In this document: positions 23,433-31,177 of the stretch, piece by piece
Layout: the number at the start of each line of letters is the position of its first letter
Numbering within the stretch: the first letter of the stretch is position 1
DNA from: Spirochaetaceae bacterium
Lineage (GTDB): Bacteria; Spirochaetota; Spirochaetia; DSM-27196; PXBQ01
Direction of reading: 5' to 3'
Assembly: GCA_007695285.1 (NCBI GenBank)
Contig: REEC01000150.1
Span: 1 to 36,338, forward strand
DNA length: 36,338 nt
Position numbers and translations under genes: made by a program
Notes under the pieces: model-generated
What the model saw: only the letters and a program-made list of their open reading frames with translations
Database searches by the model: none
Told to the model about the DNA's origin: nothing

Positions 23433-25178
23433 GTGCGACAACGGCGTGGCTTGCAGTCGACACATCTCATTTTCGCAGCGCTTTTTTTCGGGGTGATTTC
23501 TCTCTTTCTGGAGCAGATCAGCCCGCAGCCGAGATGGTTGTTTCTGCTGGTGCAAGTCGTGGACTTCCTCGTGATCGGCCTGACGTTGATCGAGGTGGGC
23601 GTCGATTTCGCCCGCGCACCGGTAAAACGCAACTACCTGCGCTTCAATCTTCCGTCTCTCGTATTTCTTCTGATATTCTTGTCGCTCTTCGCGTATAACA
23701 AGGCGTTGGTATTCCAGGCAATACCGCAGCCGGCAGGCGCCTACCAGTCGGTGCTCATCATTCGCAACGCGTTTCTGCTGCTGAAGGTTTTTTCGCGCCT
23801 TCGCCGGTTGTCAGAATTTGTCACCGCTGTCGTGACACACCCCGCTCAGACGGTCGCGCTCAGCTTTCTGCTCGTGATCGTGGTCGGGACGCTCGTGCTG
23901 ATGATGCCGTTCACGACGCTCGACGGAGAGGGGCTGCCGATGGTGGACGCGCTGTTCACCGCGACGAGCGCCGTGTGCGTCACCGGGCTGATTGTTGTCG
24001 ACACCGCAACTGCCTACACCGTGTGGGGGCAGATCGTTATCATGCTGTTGATCCAGATCGGCGGCTTGGGGATCATGGTACTGTCGTTGTTCGCTCTGGT
24101 CCTGGTCCGGCAGTCGGTGACGGTGCAAAGTCACCTGCTGTTGTCGTACATGTTGAACGAGTCGCGTATCACGGAGTTGGCCGGGTCGCTCAAGCGCATT
24201 ATCCTGATTACGTTCGCCGCGGAAGCAACAGGGGCAGTACTGCTGTTTATGCTTTTCAAGCCGGTCGCGAGCGGCCTGGGCCATCGCGTGCTGTTGGCCG
24301 TATTCCACGCGGTCTCGGCGTTCTGCAACGCCGGGTTCGCTCTCTTCACCACCAGTCTGGAGCAGTTCCACGACAATCTCGGTATCAATCTCGTCGTTGG
24401 AGCGCTAATAATCGCAGGCGGTTTGAGCTTCGGTGTGTTGACCAACGTGTTTCAGTCGGTACGGTCTCGGTTCTCGGTGCGAGTTTTGCGCCGCCGGGAG
24501 CGAGTTGTGCGCTTGAACGTCAACTCTCGTGCAGTCCTGATCGTTACCGCCGTATTGCTGGTTGGTGCGTTGTTCGGGTTTTACGCGCTGGAACACGGTC
24601 GCGCGATGGCGCAGCATCCCGTTGGGACGCAGTATCTCGCCGCATTTTTCCAGTCCGTGACGTTGCGCACCGCCGGATTCAACACCGTCCCGATTGGGGG
24701 TCTGGCCACCGCTACCTACGTTTTGATGATCGTCGTGATGTTCATCGGCGGTGCCTCCGGTAGCACCGCCGGTGGACTCAAGGTCAACAATGTCGCGGTG
24801 ATCGCGGCCTTTCTTTCGAGCACCAGAAAAAAACGCGCCCAGACTCTGGTGTTCAACCACGCGATCAGCGACCGGCAGGTGACAACGGCGTTCTCGGTGC
24901 TGCTGTTCGGGTTACTCTCGGTGTTCGGCGGAACGTTTCTGCTTGCGGTGACCGAGAACGCGACGCTCACGGAGTATCTCTTTGAGTCGGTGAGCGCGTT
25001 CGCTACAGTGGGGCTGTCTACCGGCCTCACGCCACAACTGAGCGTTATGGGCAGGCTGGTCGTGACTGTGTTGATGTTTATCGGGCGCGTGGGACCTCTC
25101 ACGTTACTCGCTGCGTCTCCGGGGCGCCCCGACGCGAGGCGAACACGGTATCCCTCGGCGGGTATCGCGGTAGGATGA
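23433..25178 (+). CDS. trkH: TrkH/KtrB-type potassium uptake channel subunit
   Basis: 581 residues if GTG 23433 is the start (GTG 23382 and TTG 23397 are alternatives). The protein has at least ten membrane helices and the four pseudo-repeat selectivity loops of the Trk/Ktr/HKT family, each with its filter glycine: SAVCVTGLIVVDT, SAFCNAGFALFT, SVTLRTAGFNTVPI and SAFATVGLSTGLT. GGASGSTAGGLKVNN between repeats and IGRVGPLTLLA near the end are typical. The first two helices (LIFAALFFGVISLF, LLVQVVDFLVIGLTLIEV) form an N-terminal extension before the core, which begins near TVALSFLLVIVVGTLVLMMP. It takes up K+ with the regulatory TrkA subunit encoded next. Confidence 0.92.
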   Translation: MRQRRGLQSTHLIFAALFFGVISLFLEQISPQPRWLFLLVQVVDFLVIGLTLIEVGVDFARAPVKRNYLRFNLPSLVFLLIFLSLFAYNKALVFQAIPQPAGAYQSVLIIRNAFLLLKVFSRLRRLSEFVTAVVTHPAQTVALSFLLVIVVGTLVLMMPFTTLDGEGLPMVDALFTATSAVCVTGLIVVDTATAYTVWGQIVIMLLIQIGGLGIMVLSLFALVLVRQSVTVQSHLLLSYMLNESRITELAGSLKRIILITFAAEATGAVLLFMLFKPVASGLGHRVLLAVFHAVSAFCNAGFALFTTSLEQFHDNLGINLVVGALIIAGGLSFGVLTNVFQSVRSRFSVRVLRRRERVVRLNVNSRAVLIVTAVLLVGALFGFYALEHGRAMAQHPVGTQYLAAFFQSVTLRTAGFNTVPIGGLATATYVLMIVVMFIGGASGSTAGGLKVNNVAVIAAFLSSTRKKRAQTLVFNHAISDRQVTTAFSVLLFGLLSVFGGTFLLAVTENATLTEYLFESVSAFATVGLSTGLTPQLSVMGRLVVTVLMFIGRVGPLTLLAASPGRPDARRTRYPSAGIAVG

Positions 25179-25218
25179 GTCGCGGCGGGAGTGGCGCCGG
25201 TCACACGAGGAGAATCGT

Positions 25219-25959
25219 ATGGAAAAAGTGAGCACGGGGAGCAGGGGAACATCAAAACGAACGACAAAGGAGCGGCAGCGGGTGTTCGCCGTGCTGGGCT
25301 TGGGTGTGTTCGGTCGACAGATCTGCGAGACCCTGGCTGAACGAGGCGCGTCGGTCATCGCGATCGATCAGGACCCCGGTCTCGTCGAGCAGGTGAAAGA
25401 AGACGTAACTCAGGCAATTCTCGTCGACACGACCGATGAGGATTCCTTGTCTCAGGCCGCGCTTCAAGAGGTCGACGTGGCGGTAGTGGCGATGGGTGAC
25501 AACGTCGAAGCGAGTATCCTGACCACGGCGTTGCTCAAGAAACAGGGAGTCGCGTATGTCGTCGCTCGGGCCATCAGCGCGCTTCACGCGCGGGTGCTCA
25601 AACAGGTCGGCGCGGATGAAATACTGAACCTCGAGACCGACGCGGGTACGCGTCTCGCGAGCAGGCTCATCGCACCCGACATCCTGGAGCAGGTAGCGCT
25701 CTCGAGCGATATCAGCCTGGCCGAGATGTACGTCCCGCAGGCGGTGCTCGGAGCGACGCTCGCTGAACTGGACCTGCGCGGCCGATACAACATCACCGTG
25801 ATCTCGATCAAACGAACTACAAGGGATGTCGATGAACTCGGAAACCCGGTCGAAAACGAGCAGATCGTTTTCCCCGGCCCGAACGATACGCTTCTCGAGA
25901 CCGACGTAATCCACGTCGTAGGGAAAAACGATGCGATCGAATCGTTTCGCCGGTTGTAA
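25219..25959 (+). CDS. trkA: TrkA/KtrA-type potassium channel regulator (RCK domains)
   Basis: 246 residues; GAGGAG precedes ATG 25219. A basic 20-residue tail is followed by an RCK_N Rossmann domain (VLGLGVFG, Gly27/Gly29/Gly32, acidic D50 at the end of beta-2), then VDTTDEDSLSQAALQEVDVAVVAMGDN and ARAISALHARVLKQVGADEIL. A C-terminal RCK_C domain (about 155-246) ends VIHVVGKNDAIESFRRL. It forms the cytosolic nucleotide-gated ring on TrkH. It lies 40 bp after trkH and 15 bp before a membrane sensor-like gene. Confidence 0.93.
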   Translation: MEKVSTGSRGTSKRTTKERQRVFAVLGLGVFGRQICETLAERGASVIAIDQDPGLVEQVKEDVTQAILVDTTDEDSLSQAALQEVDVAVVAMGDNVEASILTTALLKKQGVAYVVARAISALHARVLKQVGADEILNLETDAGTRLASRLIAPDILEQVALSSDISLAEMYVPQAVLGATLAELDLRGRYNITVISIKRTTRDVDELGNPVENEQIVFPGPNDTLLETDVIHVVGKNDAIESFRRL

Positions 25960-25974
25960 GCAACAAGGTATCTC

Positions 25975-26862
25975 ATGATATTGCTCGTTCGACGCCACAG
26001 GATAACGTTACTGGTTCTCGTCGCGCTGGGATTCGCTCTCGGCATGAGTCTGTTCGCGTATCTCTCGCTCCGTGGTTTCGACGGGTTGTCGGAACTCGAG
26101 CAAAAGGCGCTCGCCGAGAGGATTCTCCTGGTCGGAATCGTCGGAACTCTCGCTGTGTTCGGCGTTCTCTCGATCGTGCTGTACGACGCGGTCAAGTTGA
26201 ACGCGGTGTTCAAGCGGCTTGCGGGAATGCACCGGATGAGCGTTGACCAGATTCAGATGGAGTTACGCGGGCTCGGAACGGTGGGTGAGCAGATCGGACG
26301 CCTCTATTCGTCGATCAACTCGCTCAGCGCGCGGAAGAGCACGCGGATCTCCGGGTTGAACGCGCTGTTGACGACGGTCGTGCGTCGGTCGGAGGCGAAC
26401 ATGATCGTAGTCAACGCCGGCGGGAAGGTGTATCAAGCGACTCCGGCTGCGTTGGCACAGTTCGAGCTATCGCACGCCGAGATCGCCGAGCGCCCGGTTG
26501 ATGAACTCATCGAACTCGAGCGGTTCACCGAGACCGCCGCCGCTGTCTCGCGCGGAAAGGGATCTCATCGGATCGGCGAGAACCGTGATCCTGTCGTCGT
26601 GCTACCGGTGACGAACGATCAGGGCCTCGTCGCGTACTACGTGTACCTGCTCGGAGACGACGCGCGCGAGGAGCTCAAGCGAAACCCGATAGAACCCCGC
26701 GAGTCGCGTGAGCCGGAGAAAAAACAGTCCGCGGAACCTGAAAACAAGGACGACGCCAAGAATCTCGCCGACACGACCGGCGGTGAGAAGCGCCGCGGTA
26801 AGCGCGCGAACGCCGCGAGTATTCTTTTTGCGCGATTGAGCCGAAAGTCCCGCGACCGGTGA
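25975..26862 (+). CDS. Two-helix membrane protein with a PAS-like domain
   Basis: 295 residues. There are two membrane helices (LLVLVALGFALGMSLFAYLSL and LLVGIVGTLAVFGVLSIVLYD), then a helical linker (FKRLAGMHRMSVDQIQMELRGLG), then a region reading ANMIVVNAGGKVYQATPAALAQFELSHAEIAERPVDELI that looks like a PAS fold, and a long charged, probably disordered tail (about 235-295, rich in Glu, Lys, Arg). No kinase, cyclase or phosphatase domain is present. A short AAGG site precedes the ATG, 15 bp after trkA. Its place in the operon suggests a potassium- or osmosensing accessory protein. Not recognised as a named family. Confidence 0.7.
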   Translation: MILLVRRHRITLLVLVALGFALGMSLFAYLSLRGFDGLSELEQKALAERILLVGIVGTLAVFGVLSIVLYDAVKLNAVFKRLAGMHRMSVDQIQMELRGLGTVGEQIGRLYSSINSLSARKSTRISGLNALLTTVVRRSEANMIVVNAGGKVYQATPAALAQFELSHAEIAERPVDELIELERFTETAAAVSRGKGSHRIGENRDPVVVLPVTNDQGLVAYYVYLLGDDAREELKRNPIEPRESREPEKKQSAEPENKDDAKNLADTTGGEKRRGKRANAASILFARLSRKSRDR

Positions 26863-26879
26863 CGGTACATCGATATAAC

Positions 26880-26914
26880 TTGCGGGATTTATAGGAAGTG
26901 GTTATATTATTGTC
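26880..26914 (+). promoter_or_regulatory. Promoter of the RelE-like gene, predicted leaderless
   Basis: TTGCGG (26880-26885), 17 bp, TATATT (26903-26908), then six bases to GTG 26915. The start codon coincides with the predicted +1, and the only purine-rich stretch (AGGAAG, 26893-26898) lies upstream of the -10. Confidence 0.6.
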
Positions 26915-27181
26915 GTGGCCTATCAGGTTCGGATAAAAAGGAAGACCGAGCGTGGGCTGCGGAAGCTGCCTTCGGCGGTTCAAAAGCTCTTCTTCCTGCT
27001 CGTTGCGGACCTGCAGGCCGACGGGCCGATGCAAACAACGTGGCAGAACTTCTCCGGCTTGGGCGATGATCGGTACCACTGCCACTTGAACTACCGATAC
27101 GTGGCGTGTTGGTCATGCCGCAAGAACGAGATTTTAATCGAGGTGTACTATGTTGGCTCTCGTGAAAAAGCCCCATATTGA
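26915..27181 (+). CDS. RelE/ParE-superfamily toxin
   Basis: 88 residues, GTG start. The fold pattern fits small RelE-like mRNA interferases or gyrase poisons: YQVRIKRKTERGLRKLPSAVQKLFFLLVADL (strand-helix-helix), FSGLGDDRYHCHLNYRYVACWSCRKNEILIEVYYVGSREKAPY (beta hairpin with terminal Gly-Ser-Arg-Glu). It overlaps the following HTH gene by 32 bp in another frame, with toxin first as in higBA-type modules. The cellular target cannot be told from sequence. Confidence 0.8.
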   Translation: MAYQVRIKRKTERGLRKLPSAVQKLFFLLVADLQADGPMQTTWQNFSGLGDDRYHCHLNYRYVACWSCRKNEILIEVYYVGSREKAPY

Positions 27182-27557
27182 GATCGCTCTCCATGGCGAG
27201 CGTGTTCAGGAACTGGTTGACTGGATCAGAAAAAAATACGACGTTACGGTGCTTTCCGAAGACACCCAGGACCAATTTGTTCCGATCGAAAGTACCGAGT
27301 ACTGGAAGCAGATGGAAAAGAACCGTATCGGAAATCTTCTCGCGGGCGCGCGGTTGAAGGCCGGTTTGACACAAGTTCAGCTGGCTCAGAAGCTCGGTAT
27401 CCGTCAGAACATGGTCAGTGATTTTGAGCATGGGCGACGAACGTACTCGGACGCCATGGCAAGGCGTCTGAGCCGGGCGCTCAATGTCAGAGAGGAGCAC
27501 GTGAAATACGGAAGCGACGCAACCGACTCCTCTCCCCGCGTTTCCGACGGGGAGTAA
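27150..27557 (+). CDS. XRE-family HTH antitoxin
   Basis: 135 residues if ATG 27150 (GAGGTG upstream) is used; GTG 27162 is an alternative start. The first half (HIEIALHGERVQELVDWIRKKY...) probably binds the toxin. The second half is a helix-turn-helix of the Cro/CI type: RIGNLLAGARLKAGLTQVQLAQKLGIRQNMVSDFEHGRRTYSDAMARRLSRAL. It would neutralise the RelE-like toxin and repress the shared promoter. Its C terminus is a short polar tail. Confidence 0.85.
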   Translation: MLALVKKPHIEIALHGERVQELVDWIRKKYDVTVLSEDTQDQFVPIESTEYWKQMEKNRIGNLLAGARLKAGLTQVQLAQKLGIRQNMVSDFEHGRRTYSDAMARRLSRALNVREEHVKYGSDATDSSPRVSDGE

Positions 27558-27603
27558 CTCCGATGTTGAGCGAACCGGTCGATCCAACCGCCGGTCCGCG
27601 GCG

Positions 27604-28404
27604 TCAAACCAGGCGGGCTCTCACGAACAACACGTCGTCCGCGGCGAAGTCACCCGTCGGGATCAGGTCGCGTTTGATCTCGTCGACGGCAAAACCGAAT
27701 TCCTCGAGCAACGCCCCGATCGTCGCTTCCGTGAAGTAGTGGTCCCAGACGACGTAGCTCTTCGCCTCGCCGTCATCGGCGATCACGACGTACTTGGTGC
27801 CCCAGACGCACTCATCGGCGAAATGCCTGGTCTCGGACAAGACGTAACACGGCAGACTCGACCAAAAGCCGGCTTCGTCGTGTCTCGTCCAGGTCTTGCC
27901 TTCGGCTTTTGCTCGCGATATTCCGGGTCCAAACACATCGAAAAGGAAAAGCCCTCCGGGGACGATCAGCCGATGAACGTTCGCAAGGAACTCCCTTTGA
28001 AGGTGCACCGTTAGCGCTCCAAAATCGCAGTATATGCACGTCGCGAGATCGAACGTTTCGTCGGTGAACGGTTCGAGGTACGAGGCTTCCCGGTACCGAA
28101 TGGTCAAACCTTTGTTCGCGGCCGAGGCCCTTGCGTACTCGAGCGAGGCGCCGTTGATATCGACTCCGCACACGTCCCAGGACTTCTCGGCGTATTTTTC
28201 GGCGTAGAGTCCGGGACCACAGCCAAGATCAATGAGCTTCCCCGGCTGCACCGTACCGTGAAGAATCCACTCCACGGTTTTCTCGATCGTTCGAGGGTTT
28301 CGGCTCGCGGCCTCGGTGCCCGGGTCAAGGTGTGCCCGTACCATCTGTTTGCGGATGTGCGGGTCGGTCCAGATATTCGCCGTGCCGTGCTCGTATAGCT
28401 TCAC
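27604..28404 (-). CDS. Class I SAM-dependent methyltransferase
   Basis: 266 residues, GTG start six bases after the DUF1295 stop codon, so translation is probably coupled. Motif I is IDLGCGPGLYAEKYA, followed by CGVDINGASLEYARASA (acidic loop) and FDLATCIYCDFGAL, with LIVPGGLFLFDVFGP downstream. The C-terminal half (WTRHDEAGFWSSLPCYVLSE... DDVLFVRARLV) resembles Methyltransf_25-type small-molecule enzymes. Substrate unknown. Its companion is an isoprenylcysteine-methyltransferase/steroid-reductase-like membrane protein. Confidence 0.85.
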   Translation of the reverse strand: MKLYEHGTANIWTDPHIRKQMVRAHLDPGTEAASRNPRTIEKTVEWILHGTVQPGKLIDLGCGPGLYAEKYAEKSWDVCGVDINGASLEYARASAANKGLTIRYREASYLEPFTDETFDLATCIYCDFGALTVHLQREFLANVHRLIVPGGLFLFDVFGPGISRAKAEGKTWTRHDEAGFWSSLPCYVLSETRHFADECVWGTKYVVIADDGEAKSYVVWDHYFTEATIGALLEEFGFAVDEIKRDLIPTGDFAADDVLFVRARLV

Positions 28405-28410
28405 GTTCCG

Positions 28411-29400
28411 TCAGCTCGATATTTCACGCGTCGTCGCTACCTCCGGACTCTGTTTCACCGGCCACGGGACTATCGCCGACGTTCGGGCGCGGTAGGCGTC
28501 GTATTCCGGGTACTTCGTTCGCGTGATCGACTCGGTGAAACGCGTCGAGCCGATGAAGAGAGCCGTGAGAAGAGCCGGTCCGACGACGCTTAGGTGAAGC
28601 ACGGTTCCAAGCTGCGCGGCGGCCATCAGGTACAGACACCACCACACCGCGAGCTCTCCAAAGTAGTTCGGGTGCCGCGAGAGACGGTACAGACCGTTCG
28701 TCCGAAACCCCCGCTCGATATCGTCCTGATCGATCCCGCTCGGAAGGTTTCGGCCGGCGGATCCACTCGCTTTGTCGCGTGCCGCGTACTTCGCGTTCTG
28801 GAACCGCCATTGCTGTTCGTCTGCGACGGTCTCCCAAAGCAGGGCCGCGACACCGAGCAGAAGAAAACCGATGAAAGCGGGACCGACAGTCGCGGAGCCG
28901 TTTGCCCCGAGTGCGTGAAGCGGGAGCGTGAATCCGACGGAGAGCGAGACCTGAAACGAACAGATGAAAAGCAGATGGAAGAGCTGCCACGCGGCGGTAC
29001 TGCCGATCCGTTCGCGCAGAATCGGCCACCGGTAGTCCTCCATCGTCGTGTAGCCGCCGCGCCGCGCGAAGTTGAACGTGAGCCTCGCACCCCACACGGT
29101 CACAAAGACGGCCGCGATCAGCACCGGCGCGGCGTACCCGGCGTTCGCCGCGTACACCCACGCGAACACCGGCGGCGCGGTACTCCAGAGACGGTCGACC
29201 CACGAGTAGTCGCCGGTCACGATCCCGAGCACAAACGCGACCGCGGCAAACCCGGCCGCAAGCGCCACGACGATCGTCGGGGCCGGAGCGGTTTGGAAAA
29301 ACGATTGCACGGAGCCGTATCCGCCGAGCGCCGCGCCGACTCGAAGAGAAACATACGCGCCGGCCGGCATCGAGGTGAGGAAGATTACGAGTCGTTTCAT
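28411..29400 (-). CDS. DUF1295 family membrane protein (steroid 5-alpha-reductase-like)
   Basis: 329 residues from ATG 29400; the frame is open upstream, but this is where the hydrophobic N terminus begins. There are about seven membrane helices. The DUF1295 core is seen in GDYSWVDRLWSTAPPVFAWVYA, WGARLTFNFARRGGYTTMEDYRWPILRER and, near the C terminus, NGLYRLSRHPNYFGELAVWWCLYL, the NADPH-binding-like HPNYFGE signature of the 5-alpha-reductase fold, then TRTKYPEYDAYRARTSAIVPW. The reaction is unknown. It has no Shine-Dalgarno site but a promoter right against the start codon. First gene of a two-gene unit with the methyltransferase. Confidence 0.88.
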   Translation of the reverse strand: MKRLVIFLTSMPAGAYVSLRVGAALGGYGSVQSFFQTAPAPTIVVALAAGFAAVAFVLGIVTGDYSWVDRLWSTAPPVFAWVYAANAGYAAPVLIAAVFVTVWGARLTFNFARRGGYTTMEDYRWPILRERIGSTAAWQLFHLLFICSFQVSLSVGFTLPLHALGANGSATVGPAFIGFLLLGVAALLWETVADEQQWRFQNAKYAARDKASGSAGRNLPSGIDQDDIERGFRTNGLYRLSRHPNYFGELAVWWCLYLMAAAQLGTVLHLSVVGPALLTALFIGSTRFTESITRTKYPEYDAYRARTSAIVPWPVKQSPEVATTREISS

Positions 29401-29436
29401 GGGTGTAACCGTACCACGGGGGAATTGTCGCGGCAA
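29401..29436 (-). promoter_or_regulatory. Promoter of the DUF1295 gene, predicted leaderless
   Basis: On the minus strand TTGCCG (29436-29431), 17 bp, TACGGT (29413-29408), then seven bases to ATG 29400. The predicted +1 is the A of the ATG or the base before it. Confidence 0.5.
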
Positions 29437-29509
29437 GACGCTCTTCCGGCCGGCCGGAAAAAAACAGGTCGGACAACCTCTCGATTCGAGCTGTCGATGC
29501 GGTTTCTGC

Positions 29510-29806
29510 TCAAGGTCGCGTTTCGCGGCCTTTGCGGCGTATCGGTGCTTCCCCTCGTTCGGGCGAGTACGGTGCGGTGCCGGCTTCCGCTTTGAGACGC
29601 TCGACAAGCCAGACTTTGATAATCGACTGCCGAGTAACACCTATACGAGCCGCCTCACGATCTAGAGAGTCAACAACCCAAGTCGGAAAATCGACGTTAA
29701 TACGCTTTTGATCCCGGTTCACCCGGCGTGCTGTCGAGAGATCGAGATCCTCGATGATGTCCTCTTTCCCTTCATCGAATTTTCTGTCGAAGTCTTTAGC
29801 TTTCAT
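29510..29806 (-). CDS. BrnA-like/CopG-type antitoxin
   Basis: 98 residues from ATG 29806 (GAGGAA upstream), overlapping the BrnT gene by 11 bp. The ribbon-helix-helix part reads RINVDFPTWVVDSLDREAARIGVTRQSIIKVWLVERLK (about residues 38-75), preceded by an acidic segment (FDEGKEDIIEDLDLSTA) likely to bind the toxin. The last 20 residues are Pro/Arg/Glu-rich and look disordered. Expected to neutralise BrnT and repress the operon. The open frame runs further upstream within brnT, but the ATG at 29806 is the natural start. Confidence 0.82.
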   Translation of the reverse strand: MKAKDFDRKFDEGKEDIIEDLDLSTARRVNRDQKRINVDFPTWVVDSLDREAARIGVTRQSIIKVWLVERLKAEAGTAPYSPERGEAPIRRKGRETRP

Positions 29807-30059
29807 ATAGTTCTTCCTCTCGCCTTCGCGACCGCCTGACGGAGATAATGCGAATTCTGTCCTCGCGGTACGTGACGACGGCCGACCAGTGTTTGGCACC
29901 GATGCGGCCTATGACAAGCAACCGGCGCTCTTCCTCCGATTTTGCCTGGATTTCCAGAAGATCAGGATCGTTCCAAAGCTCCTGAGCGGCCTCGAAATCT
30001 ATTCCATGCTTCACCAGATTCGCCTTGCTTTTGGCGTCATCGAACTCGAAAAGAGCCAC
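29796..30059 (-). CDS. brnT: BrnT family toxin
   Basis: 87 residues, GTG start. The sequence follows the BrnT pattern closely: FEFDDAKSKANLVKHGIDFEAAQELWNDPDLLEIQA, then VIGRIGAKHWSAVVTYREDRIRIISVRRSRRREEELYE. BrnT is a RelE-like ribonuclease toxin paired with BrnA. Toxin precedes antitoxin with an 11-bp overlap. An AAGGAA lies 12 bases before the GTG, too far to be a convincing ribosome site, whereas a -10 box ends six bases before it. Confidence 0.93.
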   Translation of the reverse strand: MALFEFDDAKSKANLVKHGIDFEAAQELWNDPDLLEIQAKSEEERRLLVIGRIGAKHWSAVVTYREDRIRIISVRRSRRREEELYES

Positions 30060-30094
30060 GAGTATAAATTATTCCTTTTTTACTCTTTGATCAA
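30060..30094 (-). promoter_or_regulatory. Promoter of brnT-brnA, predicted leaderless
   Basis: On the minus strand TTGATC (30094-30089), 17 bp, TAATTT (30071-30066), then six bases to GTG 30059. A second possible -10, TATACT, ends one base before the GTG and would start transcription inside the gene. Confidence 0.5.
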
Positions 30095-30208
30095 GCACTT
30101 CGCATCACAGCCGACTGTCCGTCGGCTCGTGGCCCGTATCGCTGAGTCGCGCGATGCCGATCACGGGGCTCAAGGTGGATCAGTTTTCGAGCGGCGCTAA
30201 CATTTTCG

Positions 30209-30237
30209 TTGACCGCAAAGCTGTCGTTTCGTATGTT
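30209..30237 (+). promoter_or_regulatory. Promoter of the alpha/beta hydrolase gene
   Basis: TTGACC (30209-30214), 17 bp, TATGTT (30232-30237). The leader of about 40 nt ends in GAGG, four bases from ATG 30284. Upstream, the rest of the gap (30095-30208) holds a hairpin AGCCGAC/GTCGGCT (30109-30127) without a T-run and no gene. Confidence 0.5.
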
Positions 30238-30283
30238 GGCGCGAGAGACTTGCAGACAACGAAATCGGTGACCAAGAGGCGGA

Positions 30284-31039
30284 ATGGTGAAACGTTTGCG
30301 GACGAAATTGATCTGGAGTTTCGTGGGGATAACTTTTCTTGGCTTCTCTGTCTGGGGAATTCGATGGGCCACCTTTGCCCGGCCTCCTTTGCCGGAAGCG
30401 GTTGCTTCATTGCCGAGTGATGAGCGTGTAACTGTCGGCACCGCGCCGTGGTTGACCTTTGTCCCGACGCAGACCGCGCCCGATACGGGTTTTATCTTTT
30501 ATCCCGGCGGGAGAGTTGATCCCACGGCGTACGCCGGCTTGATGCGAACCATCGCTGAAGCGGGATACCACGTTGTTGTCCCGTCGATGCCGATCAACAT
30601 GGCGATACTCAATACTAAAGCTGCCGACGATATCATCGCCGCCCATCCTCACATAACAACGTGGGTCATCGGCGGCCACTCGGTGGGCGGAACGGCCGCC
30701 GCGTTGTATGTATCGGCAAACCCCGACCGGATCGCCGGGCTCGCCATCTGGTCGTCGTACCCGGCCAATAACTCCGATATTTCCGGCGTCGCTCTCCCGG
30801 TGGTCTTGCTCTATGGTGGCAATGAAGTACGCGTGACCGATGAAAGCGTCGGCGCCCGCAAGCATTTGCTGCCTCCAGATACCCTGTACATCAAAATAGA
30901 TGGGGGCGACCATCATCAGTTCGGGGCGTATCGGCTTACGAGCGAAGATGACCTGGCCACGATCAGCCGCGAAGCCCAGCACGAACAGATTCTGACGGCG
31001 ACGCTCGATCTGCTACGGGTGGTCGCCGACGGGCGGTAG
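30284..31039 (+). CDS. Membrane-anchored alpha/beta hydrolase
   Basis: 251 residues. An N-terminal hydrophobic segment (LIWSFVGITFLGFSVWGIRW) is either a signal anchor or an uncleaved signal. The hydrolase core follows: FIFYPGGRVDPTAYAGLMRTIAEAGYHVVVPSMP, nucleophile elbow GGHSVGGTAAALY with the catalytic Ser, and GGDHHQFGAY carrying the likely catalytic His. It fits the Abhydrolase_5-like family, usually esterase- or carboxypeptidase-like, acting outside the membrane. GTG 30287, one codon on, is an alternative start with better spacing to GAGG. No functional link to its neighbours is visible. Confidence 0.82.
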   Translation: MVKRLRTKLIWSFVGITFLGFSVWGIRWATFARPPLPEAVASLPSDERVTVGTAPWLTFVPTQTAPDTGFIFYPGGRVDPTAYAGLMRTIAEAGYHVVVPSMPINMAILNTKAADDIIAAHPHITTWVIGGHSVGGTAAALYVSANPDRIAGLAIWSSYPANNSDISGVALPVVLLYGGNEVRVTDESVGARKHLLPPDTLYIKIDGGDHHQFGAYRLTSEDDLATISREAQHEQILTATLDLLRVVADGR

Positions 31040-31072
31040 TTTACGGCCGATCATGAGGTCGTCTCGCGCCCG

Positions 31073-31171
31073 TTTTACGCGAGTGGATCTCTTGTGATAC
31101 TGTGGACACTCCAGCTGTAGCGGCTGGACTCGGCAAAGCAGGTCTCCGGTGAAACCGGGGTGATTCAAGGA
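31073..31171 (+). promoter_or_regulatory. Promoter and structured leader of the sulfatase gene
   Basis: A TGn-extended GATACT box (31096-31101) with TTTTAC (31073-31078) 17 bp upstream. The leader of about 70 nt can form CCAGC/GCTGG (31111-31127) and CCGGT-GAA-ACCGG (31146-31158), the second just before the CAAGGA ribosome site (31166-31171). No known riboswitch is recognised. Confidence 0.4.
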
Positions 31172-31177
31172 TTCCCT

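Noticed and set aside
29444-29459. TTCCGGCCGGCCGGAA palindrome next to an A/T run as terminator of brnTA
   Set aside because: On the minus strand the T-run comes before, not after, the stem, and on the plus strand it is followed by A residues.
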